Shown here piece by piece: positions 14,570-26,590 of a stretch of DNA of 64,000 nt. The stretch is from assembly GCA_951230915.1 (NCBI GenBank), contig OX579636.1, forward strand, positions 46,503,912 through 46,567,911, read 5' to 3'. Position numbers and translations under genes: made by a program. The notes below the pieces were generated by a model. That model made no database searches. It saw only the letters and a list, made by a program, of their open reading frames with translations, and had not been told where the DNA came from. The DNA comes from Antitrichia curtipendula. Its lineage: Eukaryota > Streptophyta > Bryopsida > Hypnales > Leucodontaceae. Each line of letters begins with the position of its first letter. Within the stretch, counting starts at the first letter, position 1.

Positions 14570-15454
14570 ATGCAAGGGACCTTAGAATGGCGCATGCACA
14601 CATTGAGAACAATGACTTCCATTGTTTGGAAGGATAAAACAAAGGTACTTTTACATCAATGCATGCTCAACCTATTCAATTTCCTTATGAATTCCGAAGT
14701 ATTGACCGTGCCAAGAAGGAATGAGCCTCAAGGAAATACATTCAAACTTCAATGGTTCATCATGAATATACCGTACATACGCGTGGAGTTGATGTGACAG
14801 ACCAATTGCGCACTTTGTTTTGTACTCAAAATTGGTCACATAAATGGTAGCATTGGGTACTCTTATATCTATTGGACATGTCTATTGTCAAAATATATAT
14901 CATGCATATTGATAAAAGTCAAAATGGCAAAATCTAGAGAAGGCCTATGATACATCTGCATTTTTTAACAAAATTATATTTGACACCTTTTGCATGATTG
15001 GAGAGAAAATGTCATTAGATGTTTTTCAATTACATTGGAGGGATATCTCAGCATGTTTCTTATGTTGAGAACCAGCCACTACTGCCAATAATTTTTTTTT
15101 TAAATTAAAAAAATTAAAAAAAAAATTATTATTTAAAAAATTAAATAAATATTATTATCTAACATGATAATAGTTCTGCAATGTCAGATTGTTGATTTTA
15201 AGTTGATTTGGCATAGTTCCCATGTTTCCAACAATCCGGGAACTTGGGGCTTCCAAAATCTCATCTGATGTGAAGTATAGAGAAAATCTTATTGTTACCC
15301 TTCTACTTCCAATATACAAGAAATTTGTGTTGTTTGCCACAATTGTGTAAGGCAGCCATGGATATTTTGCCGGAATTATGATGGAAAGTTCATGTGTGCC
15401 TGTAGAGGATGTTTTGAAGGATATTATGATGCTCTAGCATGTGACAAAGAATGA
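14570..15454 (+). pseudogene. piggyBac transposase relic (C-terminal part)
   Basis: Three pieces in different frames match the order of a piggyBac (PGBD-type) transposase. First comes SIVWKDKTKVLLHQCML (about 14,616-14,672), the beta-strand region before the last catalytic Asp, followed by TVPRRNEPQGN. A second frame (about 14,764-14,910) reads YTVHTRGVDVTDQLR, then SHKW, a TAG, and LLYLLDMSIVKIYIMHI; family members have a second Trp where the TAG sits. A third piece (about 15,352-15,454) reads GKFMCACRGCFEGYYDAL, the cysteine-rich end. Between the second and third pieces is A/T-rich filler. The N-terminal half is absent. It is clearly dead, but it explains where the TTAA-bounded elements in this window could have obtained their transposase. 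Confidence 0.8.
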
Positions 15455-15984
15455 ATTGTGAATTACTGATAGAATTTGTATGTATATAGTAGAATTTTAT
15501 TTGCTTGGTGGCATAATTAGAATTAATTAGAAACTCTAGTCTTCAAGGAAGGCCGGCATGAATAAAGTGTCTACTCGTAATGACAATGAGCCAATGTCCA
15601 CCGGATCAATGGCCATTGATGCAAAACTATTCTCCCCTTTTGAGAATAGACACTTTAGTTATCAACAACTAGATTAAGGTGGTTGGATGAATATGGATTA
15701 TAAGTGCAATGTACAGTGGTAAAAGGTCACTAAGTCATAAATTCAGAGGTTGGTTGGAAAAGAACTATGTATCATGATTATGAGGTCTGGGTTTAGGGTA
15801 CCATCGGGTTCGTTTGAGCAATAGCGTGATAGACATGACTTGGTGCGAGACTTGGTGATGCTAATGACTGATCATTAGGCAGAAAAATAGTTCCAATCAG
15901 CCGGCTCCATCCCCTACCTAAGACAAGTGTTTGCATCCAATTTAACGCAAATAAAAAGTGATCTACATCACTACATCTTCCCTC
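15455..15984. other. No gene seen
   Basis: Mixed-composition sequence between the piggyBac relic and the A-rich tail of the LINE. It contains no long ORF and no recognised motif. It may hold 3' flank of either relic. Confidence 0.4.
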
Positions 15985-17870
15985 CTCCTTTTTATTTATT
16001 TATTTTGATTTGTTTGCTTTTTTATTTTTATTTTATTTTTATTTATTTTTATGTATGTGTGTGTTGTTGCTGGATTTAGTACACTTCTTATTTTATTGGG
16101 AGTAGTTGGTTATTTTCTATTTTTCTTTTGTGTAAGATGATTGATCCAATATATTATATGGCAATGGTGTTGATTGCTTTAAAAGTGTCTTTCAAAGCAG
16201 TTTTGGGTAACTTGAGTTTGATTTCAAGGAGTTTCATTGGTGGAATATGTGTTGTTCCCCTAGCTCCTGCTATAATGACAATGAGTGGGTCTACTTTCTA
16301 CCCTTGCTATTAATTAGTGGTTGTTATTTGGATTTTGTTATCTATTGTTACTTGTGAGAATCTATCATTTGAATATGTGATATTGATGAATTGTATAGTG
16401 AGATTGTTGTCTGGGTTGATTGGTGGAATGTTTTGGTACGGGAATCCTTTAACACATAGTATGTTTGGTTTGAATCTGGTGTTGCAGTGACATCTTTGTC
16501 TTTTGCAAGAGCAAGATAGAAGCTATGGAAGATTGTATTTTCTTGTGAGTTGTTGAATGTTTCTGCATTCATGAGAGTATAGTTTCTAGTTTTCCCAGTG
16601 GATAGGAGTATCTTTCTTAGTTTCTATATTGCTTTGTTGTGTCGTTTGACTCTGAGGGTGTGAATATGATGTTGATTACATTTGAGGAGTACATGGAGCC
16701 ATGTATCTACGCCATTGGAGTTACATATAGAGCATGTGATGGATGAAAATCTTGCTATGCCAAAAAATAGTTGTTTTCTAGCATTTCACATGTATTGGCT
16801 AGTGCAAATTTTAGTAAGCTTGTTTTTTGTGAGTCTGTTATTTTGGGGTTAGATTAGAATTCATTAGAGAGGTCATTATCTATATCTGGATTAATTGTTC
16901 ATTTGCTAATGTTAAGGAATCCTTGTGCCAATTATATCCAAATTTTTATCCTGATCATGCTTGGTATGTATGTTTTGAAGCATCTAACTTGCCTTTTGTC
17001 AAGTCATTGGGTTGGGCTTGGCCATTTGTCTTTTTGGTAATAAAATGGCATAGTGTGCGCAAATTCATATGGCAATGTGAATTTGTATTCTTTTTGTGGT
17101 ACCATTTTTAGCAAGTTTGTCCACTTTTTTCATTTCCTACAATATTAATGTGGTCTTTAATTTTGTAAATCGTCGTAGGTTGCGTTTGGTTTTCTAGCAT
17201 TTCTACTATAGATTCTAATATAATTTTGTCTCCATGGTTACGGTGCAGCGTAGGATGTTTTAGTTGTGTGTTGAGCATGTATAGACAGTTTGAGAGTCAA
17301 TGAATATGTTTGCTGGTTCGTGTGGATATTTATGCATAGTGTTTTATGTATGGCCATTAGCTCAACTCTAAAACTAGTTTGTAGACCAGGTAGTTGTTTA
17401 GAAATTTTTGTTTCTTCTTTAGAGGGATTGTATATGCCGTATCCTATTTTTTCACATATCCAATGGCCATCTTCATATTGTTTAGGGGATACAAATAATC
17501 CATCAATGTAGTAGCTATATTGTAGTGGTAATATTAATTGGGGGTTAGTTGCGTAGGTTGGTAACTTGGTCGTGTATACATTTGTTGGATTGTAGTTGGT
17601 TGTGTGTGAGTTTATTCCACTTGGAGTTTTTGTTCACTGCTACATTATTGGATGTTGGAGAAGCAATTTGTATGTGATATTGTATTATATGCATATTCTG
17701 GATGATCTTTGTGAGAGAATTTATTTGGTTGAGTGGGCCAATATTTTAGTTTTGGTGGTGTGTACAGAGAATATGTAATGCAAGGGATTTTGTATGTGGT
17801 CATCTATTTAGCTTGGGGGGATTGTTGGTTTGCTTGGTAGCAAGGACTATGGACAAAGGGAGAGGGACAA
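15985..17870 (-). mobile_element. LINE (non-LTR retrotransposon) 3' end with RNase H and zinc knuckle, decayed
   Basis: Read on the minus strand from about 17,520, broken frames give YYIDGLFVSP, then GYGIYNPSKEETKISKQL, FRVELMAIH and a degraded segment with TTIYKIK. These are the conserved blocks of the RNase HI domain found after the reverse transcriptase in plant LINE ORF2. Further on (about 16,750-16,635) comes CSIC...TWLHVLLKC...IHTLRVKRHNKAI, the CX2C-H-C zinc knuckle typical of the ORF2 C-terminus. An A-rich simple tract on the minus strand (about 16,060-15,985) fits the 3' tail. Several stops and frameshifts are present. The reverse transcriptase and endonuclease domains are missing, so this is a 5'-truncated, inactive copy. 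Confidence 0.75.
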
Positions 17871-19226
17871 TTAGCATACATACAAGAAGAATTTTTTTTC
17901 ATCATGAAAAAATGATCACTTGTAGAAGGTGATGTTCAATATGTTTTCACCATTTAGGTTTTCCAAAAACAAATTTCTCCATACACAAATTTTTTGCAAA
18001 AAGTGACTAGTGTTGAGCCAATTTTTTTTATACCTCTTTGCATTGCAGGCTCATTTAGACATAGTTAGAACTTGAATTTGCTTTCAAAATTTTGCATGAG
18101 TGTACCTAAGAGGGCATACAACTGAATGGGGAAGAGACTCAATCTTGTGTAGAGGAAAAAAAATTCTCAAAGAGTACCCAAAGTCTGCTGACCTTGTCGT
18201 GCAATCCCCCCAAAAACTTTTTTTCAAACTTTGAATGTTATAATCTTTCAATTCATGCTGTGAAAATGGGCTGACATTTTTTCTACACTTTGGTAAAATA
18301 TTTTAATTTAGTTTTGTACGGTCGAAGTTTCAAAAAAAAAGTTTCAATTTTATTTCTTTGTCAATGTCTCCCCGAACCTACAGAGGTTAACCATGTAAAG
18401 GTTGGCTAGTTATTGTGGTAATCATCCTTTTGGGTACCATGTAAGTCATCTTCTTATAAAAATCCCAAAGTCCTCATTGGAGATCAAACTAAGGTAGTGT
18501 GCTCTAAAAGCGCCCATCTTCTTCAAACCGCCCCTATTTTAAGGTGGAGAATGGAGATGGGGTGATCCTTAAATGGACCAGTTTAGCAATTGAATGCATT
18601 GAGGAAAAATTGTTTTTCTATTGCAAGAGCCAATCATTGTCTTTGATTTCCGCACATCTCTTTACAAGTCGCAAGTGGACTGGTTTTGGAAGACCTATGT
18701 TCACAAATAGGTGCCTATGTCTTGAATCTTTGAAAATTTATAAGTAATTCAAAAATGCTTGGAAAAATACAAAACCACGTGTGTTAGGTTCCGCATCTAT
18801 TTTTCTTTCTCTGAAAAATGATCTAAAAACATTTCTGTCTACGGAAGCCTGTGGAAAAGGCGGACCAGCCCTTAAATGGTTGCTTTAAGAGGATACTACA
18901 GTACCTTACTCCGTGTGCAAGACCTCCCCTTTTTCACACAAAAATGAACACCTGCTTTTCTTATCCTCCAGGGAAGGATTCTTTGTCATCCATCGGACAC
19001 TTAGTGTCCGTGACTGACGTCCTTGGCGGTCTAACTTCATCTGCCCCGGCCATGTGAACTCTGAATGAGGTTGGACGCACAAGCATGTCAGGTTCCCAAA
19101 AGTTACAGCAACAATCAGTCAAGGCTGCACACAAGCCCCAGTGCGAGTGATGCTTGCTTTCGTAAGCGGGTCGTCATGCTGACCTCTCCCCCAACCACCT
19201 CTGGAAACCCCACTCAACAGGGGTTA
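17871..19226. other. Intergenic, no gene recognised
   Basis: The first kilobase is A/T-rich with no motif I can name. From about 18,830 the composition turns more GC-rich and includes a 17-bp odd palindrome, CGGACACTTAGTGTCCG (about 18,992-19,008). Overlapping ORFs on both strands around 19,065-19,517 have no recognisable domain. Confidence 0.4.
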
Positions 19227-20485
19227 GGGCATCCCCACTCCAACTCAACAACTGACTCAAACTGGGCAAATGGCCGTGCCCAGCCAAAATGCGTGCTCCA
19301 CGGCAGGCACGCCAAGTCCCAGAGAGTGGCCGGGCGCGGCAGAAACTGGAGAGCGGACGGAAAAGTAGTGTTCGTTCCCCGTGGCTGGGTATGTCAGAGG
19401 ACACATGAATCGAGGTACGGAGTGCATGTTTCCAGGCAGGTTTCCCCACGAACGAGCTCCAGGCTACGCATGACAACCTACTGTATTAGGCACACCAGGC
19501 TACTGCCATATTCCTAATAACTAAGAAATAAATCAACTTAAATGATTTATATACCAATGTCACTATTCCTATTACAATCAATTATCATCAATTTAAATTG
19601 GGTGACAACATGAATGAATAGTTTCATGGGTAGATGGTGAAAAGTAAGGTTGGAGAGGTAGCTTTTATAGAGAAATCCATTGTTCATCGTGAGCCCTCAA
19701 AAAGTATGGGATAATTAGAATAAAAGAGCTTGACTCCTCATTGTAAAAAGTTAGAATTGTGTTGAAAGTAGAATTTTAGAACTAATTTAGTCACAATAGA
19801 ATAATTTTTTCTAAAAAAATTTGAACTAAGAAAAGTTGTTAAATAAATATAAATTTCACCTCCAAAAATCTGTTTGAGATTTGGATTTTCTAATCAAAAT
19901 TTATGGACAAAATTCACAAAGGGGGTGGAAGGGAATTTTTTTTGACATTTTCAAACATCCTCTCTGAAATTTGTCCATAACTTTTTATTGGAGGATTTAA
20001 ATCTCAAACGGATTGTTTGAGGTGAAATTTATATTAATTTAACAACTTTCTTTAGTTCAAAATTTTTTAGAAAAAGTTATTCTACTATGCCTAAATTAGG
20101 TCTAAAATTCTATTTTTAACACAATTCCTATTTTGACTTAGCTATGAGTGGTTGAGCTCTTACCAATTCTAATATTATTTATCCCACATGGGTTGTTCTA
20201 CTTCCTACCACCCCATGTGTATATAAAGAGATTCTCTCCTCCTTCTCCATCAATATTTCAAAATGGAATTGACTTCGGAAGCAAAGGAAGTTAGTCACTT
20301 AATTCATTTCTCTCAATGAATTAAAATTTTAATAGTTTTTCTTTTAAATTGCGAAACAATGTTGCAGTGTGGGGTTCACTGTGTTGCTGTGGACCACTCT
20401 CCCTTCCTGCGAGCCGGCCGCATTTCTCCAACACTCCAAAGAGCCACTTGGAGTGTCTTTTTGCCAAGTTGGAGTGGGGATGCTC
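19227..20485. mobile_element. PIF/Harbinger-like non-autonomous element
   Basis: The left end reads GGGCATCCCCACTCCAACTC and the right end, inverted, reads GAGCATCCCCACTCCAACTT. Both ends are flanked by TTA (19,224-19,226 and 20,486-20,488). A 3-bp TTA target duplication and a G-rich/GCATC terminus are typical of PIF/Harbinger elements. There is no transposase. The middle is occupied by a separate foldback element, so the original element was shorter than its present span of about 1.26 kb. Confidence 0.6.
19707..20186. mobile_element. Foldback (long inverted repeat) element, copy 1
   Basis: Two arms of about 200 bp are inverted copies of each other. The left starts TGGGATAATTAGAAT and contains TAGAATAATTTTTTCTAAAA; the right ends ATTTATCCCA and contains TTTTTAGAAAAAGTTATTCTA. 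The centre is a short spacer near 19,920-19,975. Sequence outside the arms is also shared with copies 2 and 3, including a TATATAAAGAGATTCTCT-like stretch to the right, so the true element extends beyond the arms. It is nested within the PIF-like element. Confidence 0.7.
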
Positions 20486-20584
20486 TTAGGTTATCTTATC
20501 TGCTGGAGGCCCCCTGTTTGTCCTGGCCACACGGATTCCAAAATCTGACAGTCAGCTTTTCTTCACGTCACTCTTCGCATACCA

Positions 20585-21140
20585 TTAACCCCCAAAAGAC
20601 GGGCTCATAACCCGTGAAAATCATCTGTTTTGACACCGTGGGAATTGTTGGATTAAAATGATGCAAAAGCACTCACTGGAAGTCCAACTACTGTAGATGA
20701 TCTTTCCTTTTCCCACGAAATTTGGAGGATGAATAGTTGCACTTCTGTCCTACACAACAGGAGATTCTCTTGTCATTCATCGGCCGCAAAACGTCCACTT
20801 TGACGTTTAAGGGTTAACCCCCAAAGGACGGACTGGTTACCGTGGAAATGATTTGTTTTGTCACCGCGTGAATTGTTGGATAAAAATAATGCAAAAGCAC
20901 TCACAAACTACTGTAGATGATCTTTCCTTTTCACAAAAAAATGGGAGGATGAATAGTTGCACTTTTGTCCTATAGGGAGAGATTATTCGTCATTCATTGG
21001 CTAAAAAACGTCCTCGGTGGCGTTTATGGGTTAAGTTGCAAACGACGGATTGGTGACTGTGGAAATCATCTCTTTGGTTACCGTGTGAATCATTCCCTTA
21101 AAAAATTGCAAAAGTACTCATTGGAAGTGTATTTGGGGGA
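20585..21140 (+). repeat. Three head-to-tail units each starting with TTAACCCCCAAA-type ends
   Basis: Units start with TTAA at 20,585, 20,814 and 21,031, giving lengths of 229 and 217 bp plus a partial third of about 110 bp. Shared landmarks in each unit are the start motif (AAAGACGG or AAGGACGG in units 1 and 2), TTACCGTG or CACCGTG, ATGCAAAAGCACTCAC, CTACTGTAGATGATCTTTCC and GGAGGATGAATAGTTGCACTT (present in units 1 and 2). The start motif resembles the ends of the TTAA elements elsewhere in the window. Unit 2 has a small internal deletion next to GCACTCAC. Confidence 0.75.
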
Positions 21141-21185
21141 GCTTTGTAGAATTAGTTACAAAAATTTGAAACTGGTTTGGTATAG

Positions 21186-21299
21186 GGCTCTAAAAGTGCC
21201 CCCCTCCTCAAATGTACATTATTTGTACATTGTTGAAGGCTATGAAAAAAAATCATGTACAAATAGTGTACATTTGAGGAGGGGGGGAATTTTAGAGCC
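21186..21299. mobile_element. Small hairpin MITE
   Basis: Two 43-bp arms (21,186-21,228 and 21,257-21,299) are inverted copies with about three mismatches, separated by a 28-bp loop. Each arm contains CCCCCCTCCTCAAATGTACA in one orientation. Just outside the right arm is a further GCACTTTTAGAACC that mirrors the GGCTCTAAAAGTGC at the left arm. Confidence 0.7.
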
Positions 21300-23850
21300 T
21301 GTGCACTTTTAGAACCTCATGCCTTAATTAGAGCTAGTGTTGTTTCACTTTCCTTCTATCTCCGATCCCAAATCAAGACCCAAACTCAATTGGACCCTAA
21401 TTATAATCAAAATCATAGATCCTAGTTAGTACCTGTAGTTAAAGTATAGCTATTTGCACAGTTGCTACCTGCATAAATGACAAAGCTCTTTAGCAATTAG
21501 TTCCTCTTCAATGACAACTTAAAAAAAGTGGTAGGCAGAGTGAAAGTGAAATGAAAACTTCATACATGAAAACTTCTTCACATCCATTCTTCACTTCCAA
21601 AGGAAAAAAAAATTCTTTGAATTTAGAGTAGCTTGCACTATAACTATAAATGAACCTCTACAGTTTAGAAGATAAAGTACCATGTCTCGATTCTTTAAAG
21701 ATTGAAAATAGGAAGAATAGAAGGTGTGACAACCCCTATTGTTAACCAACCTAAACCATCCCCCATTGAAGATTGAGATGATTCCTCTCTAAATCTCTAG
21801 GAGGGAATTTTATTTAATTTGCAAAGAAACGTCAAGCGGCTGAGAGGTTGCTATACTTGGGCTCCCACTTTCTAGGGGAACAAAAGGGGACCTCAACTTT
21901 GGTTAATAATATTATGGTGGAAAACAAAAGAAATAATTATTATGCAAAATAATCATAATTGGAATCAATGATCCTATGGAAGTTTAGATATAGTGGTTTT
22001 CACAAATAATCATATACTTCAAAAACTATCATAATGAATTGAAAATTTATATTTTTCCAAATTTTTTTGGATATGTTGAAGTATAAGTAACACACTTACA
22101 TTAAAATGATTTTTCAAAACAATTAGAATATTTGTTTATTTAAAAAATAATAATTAACAAAATTAATAAAAAAAACTTTCAATAAAAGTAATATTTTCAA
22201 AAAAATTAGTAAGTGAAAATGAAGATTTTAAAGAATTTTCTACTAAAATTTTTATATATTCTAAATTTTTATTGAATAAAATAATACTAACTAAAATTAA
22301 GTTTCAAACATTTTAAGTTTCTTATAAGTCACTTCAAAAAGTGAAAAAAGTGATTTTTTTTTAAAAGTGTATAAAAATATGTATTTGATTAATACGTTAA
22401 TCATCAAAGAGTGTTCCAATCTTTAGTTTTGAGGTTGGTAACATCCATTCTTTTTAATGTCATTTTTCATTCAATTAGGAGCTTCTAGTAAGGTGGTGGT
22501 GAACATTGTAGAACATATAAGGAGGTTACATATATCTCTCATTATTCTATTGATGGTGTTTGATCTTATTTTGTAAAGCAATTTATATTATAGAAAGATT
22601 ATTACACCTAACATCATCCTTTCTAAAATCTTGGACCTTACTACATGCAATACTTCTACATTGAAAAATGAACAATCATAGTATTTAAGGTAATGAGTGG
22701 TAGAAGGACGACAATAAAATGGAGTTGGAGATCATTTATATTAGTGATTAGGTCTATTTATGATAATGTAATGGTTGTGGCTCCAGGGGACAAGTTTAGA
22801 TTTAATCACTTTCAACGTAGCCCTTCAAGTTCTAAACAATTTTGAAGCACAAAACTACTTCAAAATACTCTTCTACAATCCAAAGTTAAAATTTTTTTTT
22901 TTTCTTCCTTCATGAATCTAACTATAGAATTAAATTAATATATTTGAATGTACCTTTCTGATATCTTTAAGAGACCCCCATCAATAGTATGATTGTCATG
23001 CTTAAACTTCAAAAACTAAGTATTTTTAGTTTTTTTCTTGTCTTTGTTAGAGGTGTTTTTTTAGTAAAAAAAATGAGTGTTCTAAAATTTATGAATTTTA
23101 GTATAAAAATTTGGAAAATATTTTGGAAATACATGAAAAAAATTAACAAAATTTTTAACCTTGTGAGTTCAATGGATGGCTTGTGAAGTTGTTTTCAATT
23201 TTAACAAATTTTTAGTAGATATAGATTTCAAGTGTGTTTTTTGTAGAATGAATAGAAAAATAATAGCATTAATTTTTGAGAATTCTACTTTTGAATTTTG
23301 ATTAGTATTGTGGCAAGGATTGCTATTATGTAAGCCTAAAATTGTGAACCCATGAGCCTAAAAGACTATACATTTATGTTGTAGGTGTCTATATTATATA
23401 AAACTTCTATGATTATAGTATAATTATGATATAGATATCTATATTATAATATAAGCACCTTCAATGTTATAGAATATCTATATATGCTCAAGGCTCACAT
23501 GTTGGCATTTCCATGCTCATACATTAGCAACTTTGTTGATACTTTCTTTCTTGCAATGTGCATTATCTATAGGATATTCTAAGAGTACTTATTTGCAAGC
23601 ATCACTCTAGGTCTTTGAAAGAGACAAAGTCCCTCTTCTTGCCTTCAAACTAAATTAGAAAAATAAAAATAAAACACTTGATTTCCCTCCCTCCCCTTCA
23701 GAAAACCAAAATAAAAAACTTTGATATTGATACAATATATGGAATACACTCGTAACACATATTGATATGATATATAGAATAAAGAATTTTTACATGGAAT
23801 ACCTATATATTACAACATATGGGTACGAATATGATATATAGAATATGGTT
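21300..23850. other. AT-rich intergenic, no gene seen
   Basis: Long A/T-rich stretch with only short spurious ORFs. I see no conserved motif, splice-consistent exon or RNA gene. Confidence 0.45.
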
Positions 23851-23851
23851 G

Positions 23852-24000
23852 TTAACCCCTAAAGGACCGTAAGGCCACGATATGGCTTTTGCAACTACAT
23901 TTGTAGAAAATTCAAAATAACAAATTGACTAAAAGATTGTAAACAACAATAAGATCCTAGAATGATGGATTTTTTTTTAATCTGTCATTGCAATCCAATT
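23852..24000. mobile_element. Terminus of a TTAA-bounded element
   Basis: TTAA at 23,852-23,855 is followed by CCCCTAAAGGACC, the same end as the other TTAA elements. Interior sequence diverges quickly and I cannot find the matching right end, so the limit given is arbitrary. Confidence 0.4.
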
Positions 24001-24471
24001 TAAAAAATGATTGAGTGTATGATTTTTGATAAATTTATTACAAATAGAAAAAGTGCTTTAGGCCATCACTTCACATCCTCATAATGTTTTTTCCACCTCA
24101 AAATGTTTTGAAAAAATTGCACACCAATATCATGATAATATATACCAGTGGAAGAAAATCAAGTTTTAGGAACATTTACACAAAAGTTGTGCAATTTTAT
24201 AGATTTAAAACAAAACAAAACTATGTAAGTCTTCAATTTCATTTCAATAGTGACAATTGTCAAAATTATTCAACAAAAATGAGGAATTATGTTTGTTACA
24301 AGTGCTATTCAAGAAAAGAAGAGCCATGCTCACATGCCCACCTGTTGTCATTTGAGGATTAATCCCATATCAATTGCAATCCAGGGGATTATGAAAATTC
24401 AATTATTGATAAAGTGAGTGGAAGACATTGATTTCTATCCTTTTAAAAGAAACAAACAATCCCAATCATCC

Positions 24472-24777
24472 CAATGTTGTTGATTGAAAATATAGTCACA
24501 TATAATTTGGTGTCACATTGGAAATTCAAAAAAATAGCAATGGACACTAAAATAGCACTACTAAAATAACCCACATTTGCTCATTAAAGTACTAGGTTCC
24601 CATCATTGCTTTACAACCCCATCACAATGTTGTTGATTGAAAATGCAATCATATATAATTTAGTGGCATATTGAGAATAAAAAAAGTCCATGTTGAAAAG
24701 TGACAAATAGTATTATTAAAATAGACTATTTTTACTCATTTGAAAAAGACTCCCATCAATGATTTACACTTATGAAT
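24472..24777 (+). repeat. Direct tandem duplication, period about 153 bp
   Basis: CAATGTTGTTGATTGAAAAT starts at 24,472 and again at 24,625. Each copy continues with a version of CATATAATTT, GTGACAAATAG or TAGCACTACTAAAATA, and CTCATT..A..ACTCCCATCAATG or GGTTCCCATCATTG. The two copies are diverged, so this is an old duplication. No coding sense recognised. Confidence 0.65.
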
Positions 24778-25874
24778 GAATCTTTAATTTGGATAATCAT
24801 TAGAGTAATGAATTTGGATTCAATTGAGGATTAAAGAAGAGGATATACTAAAGTATGGACTTTCAAATGCACCACTAACCCAAAAGCGTCATCTTCACTA
24901 AATGAACATCCAATTAATCAATATCTACCTTTAATAAAAATACAATTTTAGAACATCTACCAAATCACTTTAATCCTTTACACCTTTGCATGGAATATTT
25001 AAATGAAAATATTTTATGGTGTGTTGAATCCTCTTTCAGTTGCCAATAAGAAAATATAAAAATTTGACAAATCTAATAATAATAATTGTGATTTGCCCAA
25101 AAAATGGCGCTTACAATCTCCTTACTTTAATTCCATCTAAAATAATATGTTTTTGTTTTGACTCCCTAGTACTATGTATTATTATTTAGGTAATATTGAG
25201 CTGATTGATTTTTATCAAAATAAATTATTCCGTTTAATTTCTAAATGCCCCAACAAGGCACCATATTTTAGTATGGAATAAGCTTTGATCAAAATCTAGT
25301 TTTGAAAAAAACTGATTGTGATTTTTTCTATTGAAGATTGTGTACAAGTGTATTCATTGCCAATCTTGATTTTTATTTTTGAGGGTCTTTTGGAGACATT
25401 AGAAAAAATTTGGCCCTTATGGAGGGATTTTTGACTTTTGGCCGATGTACTAATGTAGTGGAAAAATAATTTTTTTAATTCCTAGTCATGCATGGCACAC
25501 CATGTGATTACGTGGATCAAAAATAATGTTTCATTATCATTTTTATTTTATTTTATTTTTCAATAATTGCACATTTTCATATAGTCAAATGACCCTACGC
25601 AAGGTCTAAATTTCTTCTAATGGATTATTCTCAAATACACTGGATTTAGGAAAAAATTACATTGAAAATTAATTTAAAAAAATTCAATAATAGATTTTGA
25701 AAAGCCATAAATCAGTTGTAGTTGTGCATGTTATGTCCTTTAACTTCATATTCTTATCATGACCTCAATTTGAATGACGGTTGAAAGACTCCAATTAAAA
25801 AAAAAAAATTAATTTAAAAAATTTCATATACATAACAAAAGAGGGTTGGAAGACTACAAATAACTTTCATAGTT
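24778..25874. other. AT-rich intergenic, no gene seen
   Basis: Low-complexity A/T sequence with no ORF of note and no motif recognised. Confidence 0.4.
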
Positions 25875-26590
25875 TTAACACCTAAAGGACCATGACTATG
25901 TTTTCACCAAAAACACTCTAAAATTGCCATTTCTAGTACAAGTACCAAATTTGTGATAAAAAAATAATTTTGGACATATGTAATAGTAGGAAGATATACT
26001 ATGCTGGTTTGAAAACATGTGGAAACATTTTCAGATGTTTCCACCATATATGATGCAAAATATTAGCTTTTGAAGTGACAAAAATATTTTTTGGACCCTG
26101 CAAAAAACCAGGTAGTTGCACTTTCCAAGGACACATTTGTATGAAAAAATGTCCAAAATGGTGGTGCTTCTTTGGATTCATTCTTCAAGGCAAGTTGTCT
26201 ACATGCTTGAAAAATCCAAAATGATTTGGAACTATACAACATATAGGAAAAAATACTAAGTAGAAAAAAATAAAGATCAGATAATGATTTAAAACACAAA
26301 GTTGTTAAGAATTTAGTTACGGAATTGAAAAATGTCAAGCCCAATGGTTGTAATATTGTAATAAACAAGTTGCATCCCATAGTTTCATTTTTTTCAAATT
26401 TTTTTGTAAATTTAGTTAAATAAAGGATTTCAAAGTTTATTTTTGAGTAGAGATTAGAGAATTTATAACTCTTGGCAAACTAAAACTCTTCAAAAATTTC
26501 ATCTCATTAATCCAAATGGAATGATTAAAAGCTTTTCATGTGCATCACAAAACTTAGATTAAAAGCTTCTCATGTGCACCACTGATTTTA
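25875..26590 (-). mobile_element. TTAA-bounded (piggyBac-like) element, inverted, right end lost
   Basis: It starts TTAACACCTAAAGGACC at 25,875 and then runs as the reverse complement of 1-416, followed by sequence homologous to about 490-560 (shared CTCATTAATCCAAATGGAAT or equivalent). Similarity fades near 26,590 without a second terminus. No coding capacity. Confidence 0.6.

Noticed and set aside
19065..19517. 150-codon plus-strand ORF and 100-codon antisense ORF
   Set aside because: Mutually overlapping, low-complexity and partly inside a PIF-like element terminus; no recognisable domain.
24084..24362. 92-codon plus-strand ORF with a few cysteines (NYVCYKCYSRKEEPC)
   Set aside because: It recalls a zinc-binding tail but matches no family I know, and sits next to an old tandem duplication in AT-rich DNA.
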